A DNA stretch of 30,156 nucleotides from DASPJQ01 sp035299065. Its GTDB lineage: Bacteria > Bacteroidota > Bacteroidia > Flavobacteriales_D > UBA2798. The stretch is from the NCBI GenBank assembly GCA_035299065.1, contig DATGXI010000179.1, positions 1-30,156 on the forward strand, given 5' to 3'. A model generated the notes under the pieces. The model had not been told where the DNA came from, did not search any database, and was given only the letters and a program-made list of their open reading frames with translations. A program made the translations under genes and the position numbers. This document shows, piece by piece, positions 1 through 7,660 of the stretch (position 1 is the first letter of the stretch; every line of letters starts with the position of its first letter).

Positions 1-30
1 TAAGATTTAAGATTTAAGATTTAAGAGAAG
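1..30. repeat. Short AT-rich heptamer repeat (AAGATTT)
   Basis: Three full copies and a partial fourth copy of AAGATTT lie head to tail at the very start of the window, then break down into purine-rich sequence. They lie in noncoding DNA before the first gene. The array may continue to the left of the window. The length and unit are those of slippage-type simple repeats, not CRISPR. Confidence 0.7.
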
Positions 31-63
31 ACGAGAGACACCAGAATGGTTGCGAAACAAATT

Positions 64-78
64 AAAGCAGGCTGCTTT
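64..78. other. Palindrome AAAGCAG-G-CTGCTTT
   Basis: Seven bases each side of a single G are exactly complementary. A second small inverted repeat, TTGAAT-AAGC-ATTCAA, follows directly at 77-92. Both lie in the 243-base noncoding stretch before the first gene, which otherwise shows nothing recognisable. They could be a protein-binding site or part of a terminator of a gene left of the window. Function is unknown. Confidence 0.35.
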
Positions 79-243
79 GAATAAGCATTCAAGAGACTTT
101 CAGAAAAACAGTTTTAGAAAGTATTTTGCTTTTATAGTTGAAGTCATATCACACCAGGAATAATGGTGTTATCCAAATCAAACGAAATTTTATTTTACGG
201 TAGCAGGTGTGACTGGAAAAAATACCGAACAAGGTTTCCGGTA

Positions 244-507
244 CTACATGCGGTTATGTTTGCGTTTGTTGTACTTGTTGGCTTTCTTTTTATTTTTTTT
301 CATGCGCTTGCGCGTTTCTTTGTCTTGTATAGCCCTGTGTTTTTCCTCAGCCTCTTTTGTTGCTTTATCCGAATCCTTTTTACGTTCTTTTTTACGCTTT
401 TCCAGGTGCTCATTTTTTGGTTCTTCCTGGCCACTTTGTGCCAATGCCGGTGCAGCCTGAATTAATAAGGCCGTGCTGAACAATAAAAGTGCTTTTTTGA
501 GGTTCAT
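244..507 (-). CDS. Small secreted Lys/Glu-rich protein (hypothetical)
   Basis: An 87-residue protein starting at the ATG whose complement is 505-507. An upstream in-frame ATG exists, but it would place 20 unlike residues before a perfect signal peptide. Residues 1-23 are a Sec signal (MNLKKALLL, hydrophobic core, A-L-A-Q cleavage site). The mature part is almost only Lys, Arg, Glu, Asp, Gln and Asn and ends in a strongly basic run rich in KK and NK. It has no recognisable domain. It is divergent from the Rieske-like lipoprotein gene, with 38 bases between the starts. A periplasmic or surface polyelectrolyte is likely, but no function can be assigned. The reverse strand also holds open frames here, which I take as shadows because they lack such a signal. 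Confidence 0.6.
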   Translation of the reverse strand: MNLKKALLLFSTALLIQAAPALAQSGQEEPKNEHLEKRKKERKKDSDKATKEAEEKHRAIQDKETRKRMKKNKKKANKYNKRKHNRM

Positions 508-515
508 ATAATGTG

Positions 516-523
516 TATATTCG
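516..523 (+). promoter_or_regulatory. Possible -7 box TATATTCG
   Basis: It resembles the Bacteroidota -7 consensus TAnnTTTG with one change (C for T) and lies 22 bases before the ATG at 546. No -33 element is evident, so support is weak. Confidence 0.3.
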
Positions 524-545
524 TAAAAATAAGAATAAGGTTTCA

Positions 546-959
546 ATGTTGACAAGAGCATTAACAATTTTACTGGTTTTCACGGCATTATCCTGCGGCA
601 AGAACAGGAACCCCATTCCCAATGTGTTGGTTGATATTACTGTGAATGTAAACAACCCGGGCTACATGAGCCTTTCGGTTGTTGGAGGCTGGCAATATTT
701 TAATGGGGGATCAAGGGGAATTATTGCGTTCAGGAACTCAACCGAAACCTTTAATGCCTTTGACAGGCATTGCCCTTATGAGCCTGAAGAAAGTTGTGGA
801 GTTTTAAGTGTGCAAAGTGATAATTCAACCATGAAATGTGCGTGCTGCGCTTCGGTTTTTTCATTGTGGGATGGATCTTTACAATCGGGTCCTGCCATAC
901 AACCTTTAAAAATATATACCACTACGTTTGACGGAACCACGTTGCGCATTTATAATTGA
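546..959 (+). CDS. Rieske-like lipoprotein with altered ligands
   Basis: A 137-residue lipoprotein. I place the start at the internal ATG 546 because it gives a clean lipoprotein signal ending in lipobox A-L-S-C17; the earlier frame opening would add a charged stretch. The C-terminal half is a Rieske-type domain: C76-P-Y78 and C84, then C98-A-C100-C101-A-S, followed by the family tail F-S-L-W-D-G-S and G-P-A-x-x-P-L-K-x-Y. A canonical Rieske centre uses C-x-H and C-x-x-H. Here both histidine positions are replaced (Tyr78 and Cys101), although His75 sits just before the first Cys. The two disulfide cysteines (C84, C100) are kept. Related CPCC-type Rieske lipoproteins are, as I recall, widespread in Bacteroidota. 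Whether it binds a 2Fe-2S cluster is unknown. It probably sits at the outer or inner membrane facing the periplasm. Confidence 0.75.
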   Translation: MLTRALTILLVFTALSCGKNRNPIPNVLVDITVNVNNPGYMSLSVVGGWQYFNGGSRGIIAFRNSTETFNAFDRHCPYEPEESCGVLSVQSDNSTMKCACCASVFSLWDGSLQSGPAIQPLKIYTTTFDGTTLRIYN

Positions 960-970
960 GATTAGAACTC

Positions 971-1282
971 CTATTTTTTTTTCTGTTTTTCCATCAACTC
1001 CACATTGAGCGTATTAAGTGAGTCAATGGTATGAATGTATGATTTCATAATTGCACGAAGCGTTTCACTTTCTTTTTTCAATTTTACAACTATATACTCC
1101 TGACTTAGTAATTTTTCCTGACACTGTTGTTTTTCAATGCTGCTTAATGCGCGTTCCTGGTTCAAGGTACGCATAAGGCTGTCCCTTTCATTTTCAAGGT
1201 AACTAATTTGTTGTTTTTTAGTTTGTGCTTTTAATGTGGAAATGCTACAAAATAAAATGGCCGTTACAATAATGTATTTCAT
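971..1282 (-). CDS. Secreted coiled-coil protein (hypothetical)
   Basis: A 103-residue product with a Sec signal peptide (residues 1-19, ending L-K-A-Q) followed by one long heptad-patterned helix rich in Glu, Lys, Gln and Leu, ending in KQKKK. No enzyme motif is present. It is convergent with the Rieske-like gene, with 11 bases between the ends. On its own strand it lies downstream of the ahcY terminator, so it needs its own promoter, which must fit in or around the terminator region. I do not see a good -7 box. A periplasmic structural or chaperone-like helix is plausible but unproven. Confidence 0.65.
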   Translation of the reverse strand: MKYIIVTAILFCSISTLKAQTKKQQISYLENERDSLMRTLNQERALSSIEKQQCQEKLLSQEYIVVKLKKESETLRAIMKSYIHTIDSLNTLNVELMEKQKKK

Positions 1283-1290
1283 GATTTATT

Positions 1291-1326
1291 TTTTAAAAAA
1301 AAAGCCTCACCCGTAATGGATGAGGC
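1291..1326 (-). terminator. Rho-independent terminator of ahcY
   Basis: On the minus strand GCCTCA (1326-1321), an 11-base loop and TGAGGC (1309-1304) form a stem followed by nine Ts. It lies 20 bases after the ahcY stop codon. Confidence 0.85.
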
Positions 1327-1346
1327 TCTTGTTGATTTAAAAATTA

Positions 1347-2666
1347 TTAATACCTGTACATATCTGATTTGTATGGCCCTTCAACTTTCACACCAATGTA
1401 TTCGGCCTGGTCAGGACGAAGTTTGGTAAGTGTTGCGCCAATGTGACCAAGGTGCAATGCAGCAACTTTTTCATCAAGGTGTTTAGGCAATACATATACT
1501 TTGTTCTCGTATTTGTCAGCATTGTTCCACAATTCAATTTGTGCCAATGTTTGGTTTGAGAATGAGTTACTCATTACAAATGAAGGATGGCCCATAGCAC
1601 AACCTAAGTTCACCAAGCGACCTTCGGCAAGAATGATGATTTCATTACCGTTTACATTGTAAATATCAACCTGTGGCTTAAGTGTGTTTTTGGTGTTTCC
1701 AAAATTCTTGTTCAACCATGCCATGTCAATTTCATTGTCAAAGTGACCAATGTTACACACGATTGATTTATCACGCATAGCTTTGAAATGCTCTTCGGTA
1801 ATGATGTTTACGTTACCTGTAGCGGTTACAAATATGTTTGCACGTTTGCATGCCTGCTCCATAGTAACAACTTCAAACCCGTCCATAGCGGCTTGTAATG
1901 CGCAAATAGGATCAATTTCAGTAACCAATACGCGTGCACCTGCACCACGCAATGATTCAGCTGAACCTTTTCCAACATCGCCATAACCTGCTACAACAGC
2001 TACTTTACCAGCCATCATGATATCAGTTGCCCTGCGAATGGCATCAACCAATGATTCTTTACAACCGTATTTGTTGTCAAATTTTGATTTTGTTACTGAG
2101 TCGTTCACGTTAATTGCCGGCATAGGCAACGTTCCTTTGCGCATGCGCTCATACAAACGGTGAACACCTGTGGTGGTTTCTTCAGAAAGGCCTTTTATAT
2201 CCTTTACAAGCTCTGGGAAACGGTCAAGTACCATGTTGGTAAGATCGCCACCATCGTCAAGTATCATGTTAAGGGCTTTACCGCCTTTAAATGAATGCAA
2301 TGTTTGCTCAATACACCAGTCAAATTCCTGTTCATTTTGACCTTTCCAGGCATAAACCGGGATACCTGCAGCAGCAATTGCGGCAGCGGCATGGTCCTGT
2401 GTTGAGAAAATATTGCATGATGACCAGGTAACTTCAGCTCCCAGTTCTTTCAGTGTTTCAATCAAAACCGCAGTTTGAATGGTCATGTGCAAACATCCCG
2501 CAATACGGGCACCTTTTAAAGGTTGTTTAGGACCATATTCTTTACGAATTGACATTAGGCCAGGCATCTCAGCCTCAGCTAATTTAATTTCTTTACGTCC
2601 CCACTCAGCAAGGGATATGTCTTTTACCTTGTAAGGCAATACCGCGTTTTCTTTCACTGCGCTCAT
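1347..2666 (-). CDS. ahcY: S-adenosylhomocysteine hydrolase
   Basis: A 439-residue adenosylhomocysteinase that reversibly splits S-adenosylhomocysteine to adenosine and homocysteine with bound NAD, clearing the product that inhibits methyltransferases. Seen in the sequence: the substrate-domain start (DISLAEWGRKEI), the NDSVTKSKFDN segment with the catalytic Lys/Asp, the NAD-binding glycine loop VAGYGDVGKG, the IVCNIGHFDNEID loop, the GRLVNLGCAMGHPSFVMS segment, and the C-terminal K-x-D-M-Y-R-Y ending typical of the family. Length is normal. It is a single-gene unit: a TAnnTTTG promoter lies upstream and a strong hairpin terminator downstream. Another methyl-cycle gene, metF, lies 15 kb away and is not co-transcribed. 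No SAM or SAH riboswitch is visible in the short leader. Confidence 0.98.
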   Translation of the reverse strand: MSAVKENAVLPYKVKDISLAEWGRKEIKLAEAEMPGLMSIRKEYGPKQPLKGARIAGCLHMTIQTAVLIETLKELGAEVTWSSCNIFSTQDHAAAAIAAAGIPVYAWKGQNEQEFDWCIEQTLHSFKGGKALNMILDDGGDLTNMVLDRFPELVKDIKGLSEETTTGVHRLYERMRKGTLPMPAINVNDSVTKSKFDNKYGCKESLVDAIRRATDIMMAGKVAVVAGYGDVGKGSAESLRGAGARVLVTEIDPICALQAAMDGFEVVTMEQACKRANIFVTATGNVNIITEEHFKAMRDKSIVCNIGHFDNEIDMAWLNKNFGNTKNTLKPQVDIYNVNGNEIIILAEGRLVNLGCAMGHPSFVMSNSFSNQTLAQIELWNNADKYENKVYVLPKHLDEKVAALHLGHIGATLTKLRPDQAEYIGVKVEGPYKSDMYRY

Positions 2667-2695
2667 TGTGTTTTTTGTTAAATATGAATTTTACG

Positions 2696-2727
2696 CAAAA
2701 GTAGCGAATAGGGATGGAAGAACCAAA
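2696..2727 (-). promoter_or_regulatory. Bacteroidota-type promoter of ahcY
   Basis: Read on the minus strand, TTTG (2727-2724), a 20-base spacer and TACTTTTG (2703-2696) match the -33 TTTG / -7 TAnnTTTG pattern. The -7 box ends 29 bases before the ahcY ATG. Confidence 0.6.
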
Positions 2728-2744
2728 TAAAATGGAGAGAATGG

Positions 2745-3749
2745 CTATTTTTGCCTCCAGATAACTTTACCGGTTTTGTCAATGTACATTTCTGTTCCGG
2801 TTTTAAAATCACCCTGGCGTACTTTTGCAAGACCGTTTTCAAAGTCAGAAGGAGTAGCGTATTGTTTAGGAATCACCACTTTGCCGCTGGCATCAATGTA
2901 CCCGTACTTTTTGCTGGTTCCCTGGCCCTGGCCCACACAGGCATACCCGTCAGAGAATGTATGGGCAATGTCATAGTCGGCATTAATTACCACATTACCG
3001 GTTTTGTCAATAAACCCGTATTTACCATCAGCGGCAGATCCTTTACGGATACAAGCCCTGCCATTGGCAAAACTAAAAACCTTGTCAAATTGTGGCTTAA
3101 TCACTTCTTTGCCTGTTTTGTCAATGAACCCCCATTTACCTGTTCCTTCCTGGCCTATTAAAAAAGGCGCCAGTCCGTCACCAAAATCCAGTACCGCATC
3201 ATACTTCAATGGCACTGCAAATTTCCCGGTTTTGTCAACAAATCCCCACTTTTTATTTTGTTGCACTTTAGCAAGACCATCGCTAAAATCACCGGCATTT
3301 GTAAATGCTCCGGTTATTACAACTTTGCCTGTTTTATCAATGAATGAAACTGCGGCACCATTTTGCAGTCGTGCAAGCCCCTCTGAAAACGGATGAGCTT
3401 GTGTACAATTTGGGGTGATTTTTGTTGCGCCTGTGTTATCAATAAATGCCCATTTTCCGCCTTCACTTACGGCTGCAAGTCCATCAGAAAAATCAAAAGC
3501 CTTGTCATACTTACACTCTATCACAATTTTTCCAGACTCATTTACAAAACCATACTTTCCGTCCTTTTGCACGCGCGCTAGCCCACCTGCCGAAGAAAAT
3601 GCCTTTTCATAGGTTGGGGCCACTACTTGCCTTCCGCCTTTGTCAACAAAACCATAAAGCTTGTCAACCTTGGTTGGGAATATTGATTGCGCATATGAAA
3701 AACCGCCTGAAACAAGGCATAATAATATGATTACGAGATATTTGTGCAT
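2745..3749 (-). CDS. Secreted WG-repeat protein
   Basis: A 334-residue product from ATG 3749, chosen because it begins a textbook signal peptide (MHKYLVIILL to SYAQ). An ATG at 3767 is a possible alternative, and the longest frame (from 3863) would overlap the divergent neighbour. The mature protein is nine WG-type repeats of about 35 residues, each carrying a variant of K-W/Y-G-F-I/V-D-K-T-G followed by V-V-I-x-x-x-Y-D and F-S-D-G-L-A. Examples are KYGFVNESG, KWGFVDKTG and KYGYIDASG; the last copy is truncated to MYIDKTG. WG repeats are commonly exported in Bacteroidota and probably form a beta-rich scaffold for binding. It lies upstream of ahcY on the same strand, but ahcY has its own promoter. 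Ligand is unknown. Confidence 0.88.
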   Translation of the reverse strand: MHKYLVIILLCLVSGGFSYAQSIFPTKVDKLYGFVDKGGRQVVAPTYEKAFSSAGGLARVQKDGKYGFVNESGKIVIECKYDKAFDFSDGLAAVSEGGKWAFIDNTGATKITPNCTQAHPFSEGLARLQNGAAVSFIDKTGKVVITGAFTNAGDFSDGLAKVQQNKKWGFVDKTGKFAVPLKYDAVLDFGDGLAPFLIGQEGTGKWGFIDKTGKEVIKPQFDKVFSFANGRACIRKGSAADGKYGFIDKTGNVVINADYDIAHTFSDGYACVGQGQGTSKKYGYIDASGKVVIPKQYATPSDFENGLAKVRQGDFKTGTEMYIDKTGKVIWRQK

Positions 3750-3771
3750 TGAGATGTTTTTAATCATGTTG

Positions 3772-3779
3772 CTAAGATA
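3772..3779 (-). promoter_or_regulatory. Possible -7 box of the WG-repeat gene
   Basis: TATCTTAG on the minus strand differs from TAnnTTTG at one position. Its location would give a leader of roughly 17 bases to the ATG at 3749, which slightly favours that start over 3767. No -33 element is seen. Confidence 0.3.
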
Positions 3780-3809
3780 AATATTATTTTTAACGAAAAA
3801 GCAAACAAG

Positions 3810-4415
3810 GTGCCAGAAATATTCAGAAGTGAAAAAAATGACGGTTTTATAAATATTTGGCAAATTGAAGAGCCTCTTTCTTTTTTTGACAAAACAGTTG
3901 ATGCTGGAACGTTAAAGTTGTTTGCCGAAAGGTTTGCAACGGAAAAACGTGTGATTGAAAAACTTGTTCCTCATTACGTTTTAAGAGACTATGACCCATT
4001 GGTAAAACTCAACAATACCGAGCGAAAACCTTTAACCAATAACGGCTTTATTTCAGTCAGTCATTGCAAAAATTTTGTTGCCACCGCTTATTCAAAATCA
4101 AATGAACAGGGAATAGACATTGAATATTATGGTGACCGCATTTTAAAAATAAGACACAAATATCTTGATGAAACAGAACGCGGTTTTTGTGGAGATGACA
4201 GTACAAAATGCATTATGGTATGGGCCGCTAAAGAATCCATTTTCAAAAAATACGGAGGCAACACCGTTTATTTTGCTGAGAATATTCATTTGGATGAAAT
4301 GACAAAGCAAAAACAACAAGTGCTTCATGCAAAAATCACACTTGATAACAAAGTAATTACCCAGCAATTATTTTGTGAATTATTTGACGAATTTGTACTG
4401 GTGTACACGCTTTAA
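3810..4415 (+). CDS. 4'-phosphopantetheinyl transferase (Sfp type)
   Basis: A 201-residue enzyme that moves the phosphopantetheine arm of CoA onto the serine of an acyl or peptidyl carrier protein. The signature is clear: I-S-V-S-H-C (81-86), G-I-D-I-E (101-105; Mg-binding Asp103 and Glu105) and W-A-A-K-E-S-I-F-K (138-146; Glu142 and Lys141). The start is a GTG at 3810; no in-frame ATG before the conserved part fits. The next gene starts 17 bases after the stop, so the pair may be co-transcribed. The length is on the short side of Sfp-like enzymes and lies between AcpS and Sfp. No polyketide or peptide synthetase is in the window, so the likely target is the fatty-acid carrier protein or a cluster elsewhere. 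Confidence 0.92.
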   Translation: MPEIFRSEKNDGFINIWQIEEPLSFFDKTVDAGTLKLFAERFATEKRVIEKLVPHYVLRDYDPLVKLNNTERKPLTNNGFISVSHCKNFVATAYSKSNEQGIDIEYYGDRILKIRHKYLDETERGFCGDDSTKCIMVWAAKESIFKKYGGNTVYFAENIHLDEMTKQKQQVLHAKITLDNKVITQQLFCELFDEFVLVYTL

Positions 4416-4420
4416 AAATG

Positions 4421-4428
4421 TATATTTG
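4421..4428 (+). promoter_or_regulatory. -7 box TATATTTG just before the GGGPS-like gene
   Basis: An exact TAnnTTTG match ends only four bases before the ATG at 4433. If used, transcription would begin at or almost at the start codon, giving a leaderless mRNA. No good -33 TTG lies at 17-21 bases. Confidence 0.45.
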
Positions 4429-4432
4429 AGTT

Positions 4433-5176
4433 ATGCGCATACTTGACCAGCTTATACAAAGCCATGAAAGTTCCCAAAAACTTTTAGCCGTATTGGTAGA
4501 TCCGGATAAAATTCAATCAATCGAATTACTCAGGCAATTTATTGGTTCATGCGAGTATGCAAAGGTGGATACTATTCTTGTTGGTGGAAGTTTGCTGATG
4601 AACGACAGCCTGGAACAATGCATTGAAACCATTAAAAGTTCCACTAAAATTCCGGTAGTGATTTTTCCGGGAAGCCCGCTTCAAATTTCCGGCAAAGCCG
4701 ATGCCATTTTATTTTTATCATTAATCTCGGGCAGAAATCCCGAACTATTAATTGGCAGCCATGTGGTAGCTGCTCCCTATCTCAAAAAAACAGGCATTGA
4801 AATTTTGCCAACAGGATATATCTTGATTGACTGTGGAAATGCAACAACCGTGAGTTATATAAGCAATACACAACCCATTCCATACCACAAACCCGAAATT
4901 GCAGCTGTAACTGCGTTAGCTGGTGAAATGCTTGGTTTAAAACTAATTTACGCTGATGGTGGAAGTGGCGCTCAAAAACCCATATCAGAAAAAACCATTT
5001 CGGCTATTAAAAAGCAAACTACTATTCCCCTTATAACGGGTGGTGGCATTCGCAGCCTTGATGACGCAGAAAAAGCATGGCATGCAGGTGCCGATGTTGT
5101 TGTTGTTGGAACAGCATTTGAAAACGATCCTACGCTCATTCACTCTTTTCGCAACCGGTCAACGGTTAAAATATAA
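4433..5176 (+). CDS. Geranylgeranylglyceryl phosphate synthase family protein (PcrB/GGGPS)
   Basis: A 247-residue TIM-barrel prenyltransferase. The family joins a polyprenyl diphosphate to sn-glycerol-1-phosphate, the first ether bond of archaeal-type lipids. Visible motifs are L-V-D-P-D-K (21-26, Mg/diphosphate), Y-A-D-G-G-S-G-A (173-180) and G-G-G-I-R-S (203-208, phosphate grip). From family knowledge, Bacteroidota carry the group II form, whose product in the cell is still not well understood. It follows the phosphopantetheinyl transferase by 17 bases. Its last 11 bases overlap the end of the convergent TonB receptor gene. PcrB heptaprenyl-type activity is the main alternative. Confidence 0.9.
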   Translation: MRILDQLIQSHESSQKLLAVLVDPDKIQSIELLRQFIGSCEYAKVDTILVGGSLLMNDSLEQCIETIKSSTKIPVVIFPGSPLQISGKADAILFLSLISGRNPELLIGSHVVAAPYLKKTGIEILPTGYILIDCGNATTVSYISNTQPIPYHKPEIAAVTALAGEMLGLKLIYADGGSGAQKPISEKTISAIKKQTTIPLITGGGIRSLDDAEKAWHAGADVVVVGTAFENDPTLIHSFRNRSTVKI

Positions 5177-7610
5177 GCGAAATACCACCTAAATAATTGA
5201 TACCGGCCTGTGGGTAATACCATTTATCATTGTACAATTCACCATCAAAATAATACGGATACACATAACCGTTTGATTCGTATAACTTATTCAATACATT
5301 AATTGCCTGTACGTATAAAGCAATTGTATACTGTTTTATTGTGGTTAATTCATAACGCAAACGAATGTCCTGCGTGAAATATGCGTTTAGCATACGTGCT
5401 GAATTTTGGGTATTGTCAAGGTATTGCTCACCCACGTATTTGGACAGAAAACTAAGACTAAGCTTATGACCTGCACGACTTTTTTGAGCATTGATTTCCA
5501 TGATTTCATACGGTGCAGTGGCCGGATATGTCACCATTTTGTGAATGAGATTAAACTTCAACTCGCTACCGGCAATAATGTTTGGCGAAAAGGCAAGGTC
5601 TTTATTCTCATGTTTTACTTCAATTTGCTCAAATCCCCCAAAACTATCATACGCGTCAATAAACTCGGTATAACTGCCAACCTTGTTTTGGCTATAGGTG
5701 AAATTGGCGTTCCATTCAATTTGTTTAATGGGTACAAAACGGGCTTGCAGTTCAATTCCCCTGCGGAAACTTTTTTCAACGTTCTCGCGAATATACGACC
5801 CGACATCGTTGATCTTACCTGTTAATACAAGCTGGTTTTTATAATTCATGTAATAAATATTTGCTGAAACTGAAAACAAACGCCCATTAAAATTATACCC
5901 CGCTTCAAGATCCTGCATACTTTCAGCTTTTGGGTAATTGCTGGGACGCGAATCAACAAAATCAGCACGGTTTGGTTCACGGTTTCCAATACCAAACGAT
6001 GCATAAAAATTATTACGGTTGTTCATGTCATAGGTGATTCCGGCTTTTGGATTGAAAAAAGCATAATTAACTGTTTGGTCATCCAGTTCAAAAACATCAT
6101 TTAACCCAACAAATGTGTAATTGACATTGCGAAATTGCAAATCAATAAATGCCGAAATACCTGCACCAAAAAACAAGGTGTTCTTTGTAAAAATATTCAG
6201 GTCTTCTTTCACGGCTGAATTGTTGTAATATTTACCCGTATCAGTACTGTTCGAAGCAAATTCGGCCCATACAACCTGCCCATAATGATTTCCTTTATAC
6301 TTGTTATAACCACCACCTGTAACACTTTTAAAACGTGCACTTTCATAATTCAAGGCAAAATTTCCGCCAAATAAATCATTATCCAGCCACCTGCGCCTTA
6401 CAAGGTCAGTAGTATAAATTGTGTCATTAGCCGTGTAAACATCATTTAACCCGTACGATGAAAAATACTGGTCGTCCTTATACTCCTGGTAATACCCTTT
6501 ACCATCGGTATGATATAGCGAAAGTGTTGTACTGAAATTTTTATTGATGCGCGTGTTCCAAAAAAACTGGTAGTGTGTTTGCAGGTAATTATCGGTTTGG
6601 TCCTGGTAAGTATAAGGGTTGTACGTGCGGTTTGTTTTTAAGGAGTCCTGGTAAACACCGTACCAGGCCTGGTAGGTTTTTTCTTTACCCGAAAACAGGT
6701 TGAAACGAAGATTTGATTTTTTACCAATCCATGCAAGGGATGTATAAAATGCTTTTAGGTTGGATGCGGCACGGTCAATATACCCGTCAGACGTGATTGA
6801 GCTTAAGCGTCCATCAACTGTAAAATGACCGTTAATGAGCCCGGTTCCAAAGGCCAGTGTATTGCGCAGGGTATTAAAACTGCCGAAAGAATTATGCGAT
6901 TCACCATACGGCTTTACTTTAAGCTGATTGGTATTTACGTTTATACTGGCACCAAATGCACCTGCACCATTTGTACTGGTACCAATGCCCCTTTGTATTT
7001 GAATATTGTCAGCCGAAGAGGCGAAATCAGGTAAGTCAACCCAATAGGTTCCCTGTGATTCGGCATCATTTAAAGGCATGCCGTTGATGGTAACGTTTAT
7101 GCGGGAGTTGTCACTACCGCGAATACGAATACCGGTGTAACCTACACCGGCACCCGCATCACTGGTAACAACTACTGACGGAGTCATGTTCAAGACGTAA
7201 GGCATGTCAAGCCCTAAATTGTTTTCACGTATTTTTTCTTTGTTAAGGTCGGTGTACGATTGTGCGCTGTAATGATTGGCACGGACCGATAAAATTTCAA
7301 CCTCATCAATGAGGTTTTCATTGGCACTGAGTTTAAAAACCTGTTCCTCTTCTGAAACAACGCCTGTACCAAATACCTGCATTTTATAACCGCGTGATTG
7401 TATAAAAAGTCTTGCATTATCACCTTTTATACCCATGATTTTAAATTTGCCTTTTTCATCTGAAAAAGTTTCAAGCATGGAATTTTCAACGGTTATTTTT
7501 GCTCCGGCTATTGGTTCATTTTCTTCATTTACAACAATACCGTTGAGCTGCTGTGCGTTTGAGGCTATTGCGCAAAAAAATGCACAATACATGCTAATGT
7601 ATTTTAACAT
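5166..7610 (-). CDS. TonB-dependent outer-membrane receptor, probably for thiamine
   Basis: An 814-residue receptor. Order of parts: signal peptide (1-19, ending S-N-A-Q), a CarboxypepD_reg-like beta domain (about 20-100, with G-x-V-V-N-E-E-N-E-P-I-A-G-A), a plug domain (about 112-230, with G-I-R-I-R-G-S and T-I-N-G-M-P-L-N-D), and a 22-strand-type barrel ending in an aromatic residue (G-G-I-S-L-I-F). It imports a ligand across the outer membrane using TonB energy. The ligand is inferred: a complete TPP riboswitch sits 50 bases upstream and the next three genes upstream are a thiamine transport set. It can be transcribed from its own promoter at 7767-7774 or by read-through. The expression platform has no terminator, so the switch probably acts on translation. 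Its 3' end overlaps the convergent GGGPS-like gene by 11 bases. Confidence 0.93.
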   Translation of the reverse strand: MLKYISMYCAFFCAIASNAQQLNGIVVNEENEPIAGAKITVENSMLETFSDEKGKFKIMGIKGDNARLFIQSRGYKMQVFGTGVVSEEEQVFKLSANENLIDEVEILSVRANHYSAQSYTDLNKEKIRENNLGLDMPYVLNMTPSVVVTSDAGAGVGYTGIRIRGSDNSRINVTINGMPLNDAESQGTYWVDLPDFASSADNIQIQRGIGTSTNGAGAFGASINVNTNQLKVKPYGESHNSFGSFNTLRNTLAFGTGLINGHFTVDGRLSSITSDGYIDRAASNLKAFYTSLAWIGKKSNLRFNLFSGKEKTYQAWYGVYQDSLKTNRTYNPYTYQDQTDNYLQTHYQFFWNTRINKNFSTTLSLYHTDGKGYYQEYKDDQYFSSYGLNDVYTANDTIYTTDLVRRRWLDNDLFGGNFALNYESARFKSVTGGGYNKYKGNHYGQVVWAEFASNSTDTGKYYNNSAVKEDLNIFTKNTLFFGAGISAFIDLQFRNVNYTFVGLNDVFELDDQTVNYAFFNPKAGITYDMNNRNNFYASFGIGNREPNRADFVDSRPSNYPKAESMQDLEAGYNFNGRLFSVSANIYYMNYKNQLVLTGKINDVGSYIRENVEKSFRRGIELQARFVPIKQIEWNANFTYSQNKVGSYTEFIDAYDSFGGFEQIEVKHENKDLAFSPNIIAGSELKFNLIHKMVTYPATAPYEIMEINAQKSRAGHKLSLSFLSKYVGEQYLDNTQNSARMLNAYFTQDIRLRYELTTIKQYTIALYVQAINVLNKLYESNGYVYPYYFDGELYNDKWYYPQAGINYLGGISLIF

Positions 7611-7660
7611 AAAAAATTTTCTTGGTGGAATGCCGCAATACTGAAATGCTTCAATGTTGC

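Noticed and set aside
1..30. CRISPR-like repeat
   Set aside because: The unit is 7 bases with no spacers; it is a simple repeat.
163..465. Plus-strand open frames over the small Lys-rich gene
   Set aside because: They are Phe/Leu-rich complements of a Lys/Glu-rich gene. The minus-strand frame has a proper signal peptide.
2667..2744. SAM or SAH riboswitch before ahcY
   Set aside because: The leader is about 30 bases from the promoter to the ATG, too short, and shows no conserved aptamer parts.
2751..3730. Several plus-strand open frames antisense to the WG-repeat gene
   Set aside because: They are reverse-frame shadows caused by the repeated coding pattern; none has domain features.
5406..5825. 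Open frame of 139 codons antisense to the TonB receptor
   Set aside because: No domain or start signals, and the receptor frame is clearly coding.
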